Program-made: the position numbers and the translations under genes
Part shown: piece after piece, positions 5,076-7,859 of the stretch
How the letters are laid out: every line of letters begins with the position of its first letter
Position numbering within the stretch: position 1 is the stretch's first letter
Notes under the pieces: generated by a model
Seen by the model: only the letters and a program-made list of their open reading frames with translations
Told to the model about the DNA's origin: nothing
Database searches by the model: none
NCBI GenBank assembly: GCA_945787595.1
Contig: CALZJV010000488.1
Coordinates: 1 to 7,859, forward strand
Direction: 5' to 3'
Source of the DNA: an uncultured Desulfobacterales bacterium
Lineage (GTDB): Bacteria; Desulfobacterota; Desulfobacteria; Desulfobacterales; JAFDCJ01
Length of the DNA stretch: 7,859 bases

Positions 5076-7858
5076 GCATTAGATTGTTTTTTGCGGTTTT
5101 TCATACTGTCGACCAGGGAACAGAGAACTGGCACGACAATTAAGGTCAGCAGAGTGGCAAAGCCCAGCCCGAAGATAACCGCCACGGCCATGGGTCCCCA
5201 CCACTGGGAAGATTCACCGCCGATATCCCAGGCCAGTTTACGGAAATCAAAGCTGACGCCGGTTGCCATGGGCAAAAGCCCCAAGATCGTGGTGATGGCC
5301 GTCAGCATCACCGGACGAAAGCGGACCGATCCGGCACGAATCAGCGCATCAAAGGATTTGAGTCCTTTGGCCAAAAGCTGGTTGTAATAGTCAATCAGCA
5401 CGATGGCGTTGTTGACCACCACGCCGGCCAGGCTGATGACGCCGATACCGGTCATAATGATCCCAAAGGCAGTTCCGGTAATCAGCAGGCCGATAAAGAC
5501 ACCGACCAACGAGAGAATCACCGAGGTAATAATGATAAAGGGTGTGATAAACGAGTTAAACTGGGTCATCAGAATCAGCAGTATAATGGCAATACAAGCA
5601 AAAAACGCTTTGCTGAGAAAAGCCTGGGCTTTGGCCTGTTCCTCCTGCTCGCCGCTAAAACGATAGGCATAGCCCCGCGGCCAGTCCATATTTTTTTGGA
5701 GCCGCGCATCAATATCTTTGATGACATCATTGGCCAGGCGGCCGGACACATCGCCGGATATGGTGACCACCCGTTTCTGGTCCAGCCGCATGATGGCGCC
5801 GATGCCGCTGCCCAAGGAGATTTCCGCCAGACTAGTCAGGGGGATGGGTTCTCCCCGGGGCCCGGACACCGTGATGCGTTTGAGGTTTTCGATAGAGCGT
5901 CGATCTCGTTGCGGCAGTCTGGCGATAATATCATACTCATCCTTGCCTTCGCGGTAAACGCCCGCCTTGACACCATTGATAGCGGCCTTGACGGTGTAGG
6001 CAATCGTGTAGGTATCCAGCCCCATCAAGGCCGCCTTTTCCTTGTCCACCCTCACCCGGATTTCCGGTTTGCCTTTGACAAAGTTATCCTTTAAATCGAC
6101 CAGACCGGTAATGTCTCTGATTTCTTTGCGCACGGCTGCGGCCAGTTCTCCCAGCGTCAGAATATCTTCACCGGAAATTTCGATATTTATGGGAGCCCCG
6201 GTGGGCGGACCTTCTTCCTCTTTTTCCACCTGGACCTCCGCCCCTCTGATGGTTTTTAAAATCCGTTGTCGGACTTCGTTGACGATGTCAGAAGACGGTC
6301 GGGAGCGGTCGTGGAAGTCTTTGAAGTCCAGCACCACCCGGCTGATGTGGGTTCCGGTGCCGCCCTGGGAGAATGGATCCCCGCCCACGGCCCCGATGTT
6401 GGAGATCACGTAACGGAGATCTTCATATTCGGACAAGATCTTTTCCACCTGGCTGACCAGCTTGTCGGAAGTATCGAGATTGGTGCCTTCCGGTGCTTTG
6501 ATGTTGACATAGGCGCGTTTGGGTTCGGTTTCCGGAAAAAATTCCGTCCCTTTGCCGAACATGCTAAACGCCGTTATGGCAGCGACGAGCATCACGAAAC
6601 TGGACGGCACCACCACCCACCGATGGCGCAGGCACCATTTTAGGAGAAACAGATAAAACCGCTTTAAGATCGGTTCTTTGGGGTGCGGATTGCCTTTTGA
6701 TTTGACCGGCTTGACTTTCTGGTAACGGGCAGAAAGCACAGGGTTGATGATCAGGGCCACAAACAAAGATGCGCTCAAGGCCATGATCAGGGTCATCGGC
6801 AGATAGCCCATGAATTCGCCCATGATGCCCGGCCAGAACATCATAGGAGAAAAGGCGCCCAGGGTGGTCAACGTCGAAGTGATCACCGGCCAGGCGACCT
6901 GATCGGCTCCGATCCGGGCGGCATCCTGTCGTGTTTTGCCCTGCTGCATGTGGCGGTAAATATTTTCCACAATCACGATGCCGTTGTCCACCAGCATGCC
7001 CAGCGCCAGAATCAGCGAAAAAAGCACCACCATGTTCATCGTCACATCAAAACCGGTCAAAAGAGCAAAGGTGATAAACATGGAGTAGGGAATTGCCAGG
7101 GCTACAAAAATAGCCGATTGACCCCCGATGAAAATAAAAATGACACACAGCACCAGAATCAGTCCGGAAATAATATTGTTTTCCAGATCGGCCACCATGA
7201 GCCGCACGTCATTGGACATATCGGCAGTCAGGTCTATTTGCAATGTTTGCGGCAGCTGCGGCCGCATCTCGTCGACAATCTTTTTGACGTCATCGGTCAC
7301 CCGCACGATGTTTTCACCGCTGCGCTTGGATACCGCAATCGTGACGCTTTTTTCCTCGTTGATCCGGCTGCGGGTTAAGGGGTCCTTGAAGGAATCCTGG
7401 ATCGTAGCGACATCTCGCAGGTACACCGGTTTGCCGTCCCGCACAAAAGCTACAATAGAATAGATTTCCGACGGGTGCTTGAAGTCCTCCGGCACTCGCA
7501 CCAGGTACTTGGCTTCTCCGATGTCCATACTGCCGCCGGGCATATTAACATTGCTGCGCGTCACGGAATTGATAATACTGGAAAACGGCACATTGTAGGC
7601 GCCCACCCGATCCAGGTCGAATTCCACATGGATTTCGCGTTCCAGACCACCGCTGATGCGGGCTTCCAGCACACCGCTGATGGATTCAATCTGGTCCTGT
7701 AAATCCTCGGCCAGATTCTGCAGCCGGCGCAGGCTGAAAGGTCCCGACAAGACCACCCGAATGACCGGCATATCTGAAAAATTGACTTCCGCAATGGTCG
7801 GATCATCGGCAAGATCGGCCGGCAAATCGTTTTTGGCCTGATCCACCTTGTCCCTGAC
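5072..7858 (-). CDS. RND efflux transporter permease subunit, N-terminus beyond window
   Basis: An inner-membrane proton-driven exporter of the AcrB/HAE1 type that works as a trimer with a periplasmic adaptor and an outer-membrane channel. The 928 visible residues begin VRDKVDQAKNDLP in the porter domain; about 100 residues including TM1 are missing. Porter segments (TIAEVNFSDMPVIRVVLSG) precede a helix cluster (TM2-6) with LVDNGIVIVENIYRH. A helix leading into GTEFFPETEPKRAYV opens the second half, a second periplasmic part has GAPINIEISG, and the final helices contain GVVVNNAIVLIDYYNQ and FRPVMLTAITTILGL. The TM4 pair is D-N (6988-6983) where E. coli AcrB has D407-D408, and TM10 has N where AcrB has K940. 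This is usual in the SwrC/HAE1-like branch, so it is not a sign of inactivation. The substrate cannot be inferred. The adaptor gene would be expected upstream, beyond 7859. The protein ends KNRKKQSNA-TGA. Confidence 0.95.
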   Translation of the reverse strand, partial: VRDKVDQAKNDLPADLADDPTIAEVNFSDMPVIRVVLSGPFSLRRLQNLAEDLQDQIESISGVLEARISGGLEREIHVEFDLDRVGAYNVPFSSIINSVTRSNVNMPGGSMDIGEAKYLVRVPEDFKHPSEIYSIVAFVRDGKPVYLRDVATIQDSFKDPLTRSRINEEKSVTIAVSKRSGENIVRVTDDVKKIVDEMRPQLPQTLQIDLTADMSNDVRLMVADLENNIISGLILVLCVIFIFIGGQSAIFVALAIPYSMFITFALLTGFDVTMNMVVLFSLILALGMLVDNGIVIVENIYRHMQQGKTRQDAARIGADQVAWPVITSTLTTLGAFSPMMFWPGIMGEFMGYLPMTLIMALSASLFVALIINPVLSARYQKVKPVKSKGNPHPKEPILKRFYLFLLKWCLRHRWVVVPSSFVMLVAAITAFSMFGKGTEFFPETEPKRAYVNIKAPEGTNLDTSDKLVSQVEKILSEYEDLRYVISNIGAVGGDPFSQGGTGTHISRVVLDFKDFHDRSRPSSDIVNEVRQRILKTIRGAEVQVEKEEEGPPTGAPINIEISGEDILTLGELAAAVRKEIRDITGLVDLKDNFVKGKPEIRVRVDKEKAALMGLDTYTIAYTVKAAINGVKAGVYREGKDEYDIIARLPQRDRRSIENLKRITVSGPRGEPIPLTSLAEISLGSGIGAIMRLDQKRVVTISGDVSGRLANDVIKDIDARLQKNMDWPRGYAYRFSGEQEEQAKAQAFLSKAFFACIAIILLILMTQFNSFITPFIIITSVILSLVGVFIGLLITGTAFGIIMTGIGVISLAGVVVNNAIVLIDYYNQLLAKGLKSFDALIRAGSVRFRPVMLTAITTILGLLPMATGVSFDFRKLAWDIGGESSQWWGPMAVAVIFGLGFATLLTLIVVPVLCSLVDSMKNRKKQSNA

Positions 7859-7859
7859 C

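Noticed and set aside
5091..7812. Many open frames on both strands overlapping the efflux gene
   Set aside because: They are shadows of a long, clearly homologous RND reading frame. None has independent support.

Overview
This window looks like chromosomal accessory DNA from a Gram-negative bacterium with moderate GC. I lean towards a sulfate-reducer-like deltaproteobacterium (Desulfobacterota). That is an inference from the style of the RND pump, the giant Rhs protein with a beta-sandwich stalk, and the intergenic repeat debris; no marker gene fixes it. All recognisable protein genes lie on the minus strand. The only convincing plus-strand unit is a short non-coding transcript.

Layout from right to left, which is the direction of transcription. 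(1) Positions 7859 to 5072: an RND efflux pump inner-membrane subunit, N-terminus cut by the window. (2) Positions 5017 to 4408: a Phd/YefM-type antitoxin and a PIN-domain (VapC-like) toxin that overlap by 11 bp. Their -35 box overlaps the pump's stop codon, and a palindromic operator covers the -10 box. (3) Positions 4407 to 4215: a short intergenic stretch with degenerate repeats. (4) Positions 4214 to 3615: a small calcineurin-like metallophosphoesterase. (5) Positions 3554 to 3333: a 222-bp segment bounded by 14-bp inverted repeats, possibly a MITE-like element. (6) Positions 3332 to 2852: mostly AT-rich intergenic DNA. It contains a plus-strand unit with a perfect sigma70 promoter (TTGACA-N16-TATAAT), about 75 nt of structured RNA and a perfect intrinsic terminator, and just beside it a minus-strand terminator-like hairpin. 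(7) Positions 2851 to 1: the 5' part of a very large secreted Rhs/YD-type protein, whose C-terminus lies beyond the window.

The Rhs-type gene is the most interesting protein gene. It encodes a signal peptide, nine beta-sandwich modules of about 81 residues each ending near a Q-(Y/F)-W-S signature, an Ig-like domain, and then the start of the domain that opens Rhs/YD-repeat shells. Modules 2-4 and 5-7 form a 243-residue (729-bp) higher-order repeat that is nearly identical at DNA level. The reading frame has an in-frame TAG inside the signal peptide (codon 13), directly after a well-formed ribosome-binding site and ATG. The remaining 937 codons are open to the window edge. This may be a very recent nonsense mutation, a phase-variation-like or read-through event, or an assembly error.

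The genes do not form one pathway. The pump would export small molecules together with an adaptor and outer-membrane channel encoded elsewhere. The toxin-antitoxin pair is an independent selfish or stress module. The Rhs-like protein is a surface or secreted adhesin or polymorphic-toxin shell. The strongest candidates for something undescribed are the orphan small RNA and the amber-interrupted, higher-order-repeat Rhs protein.
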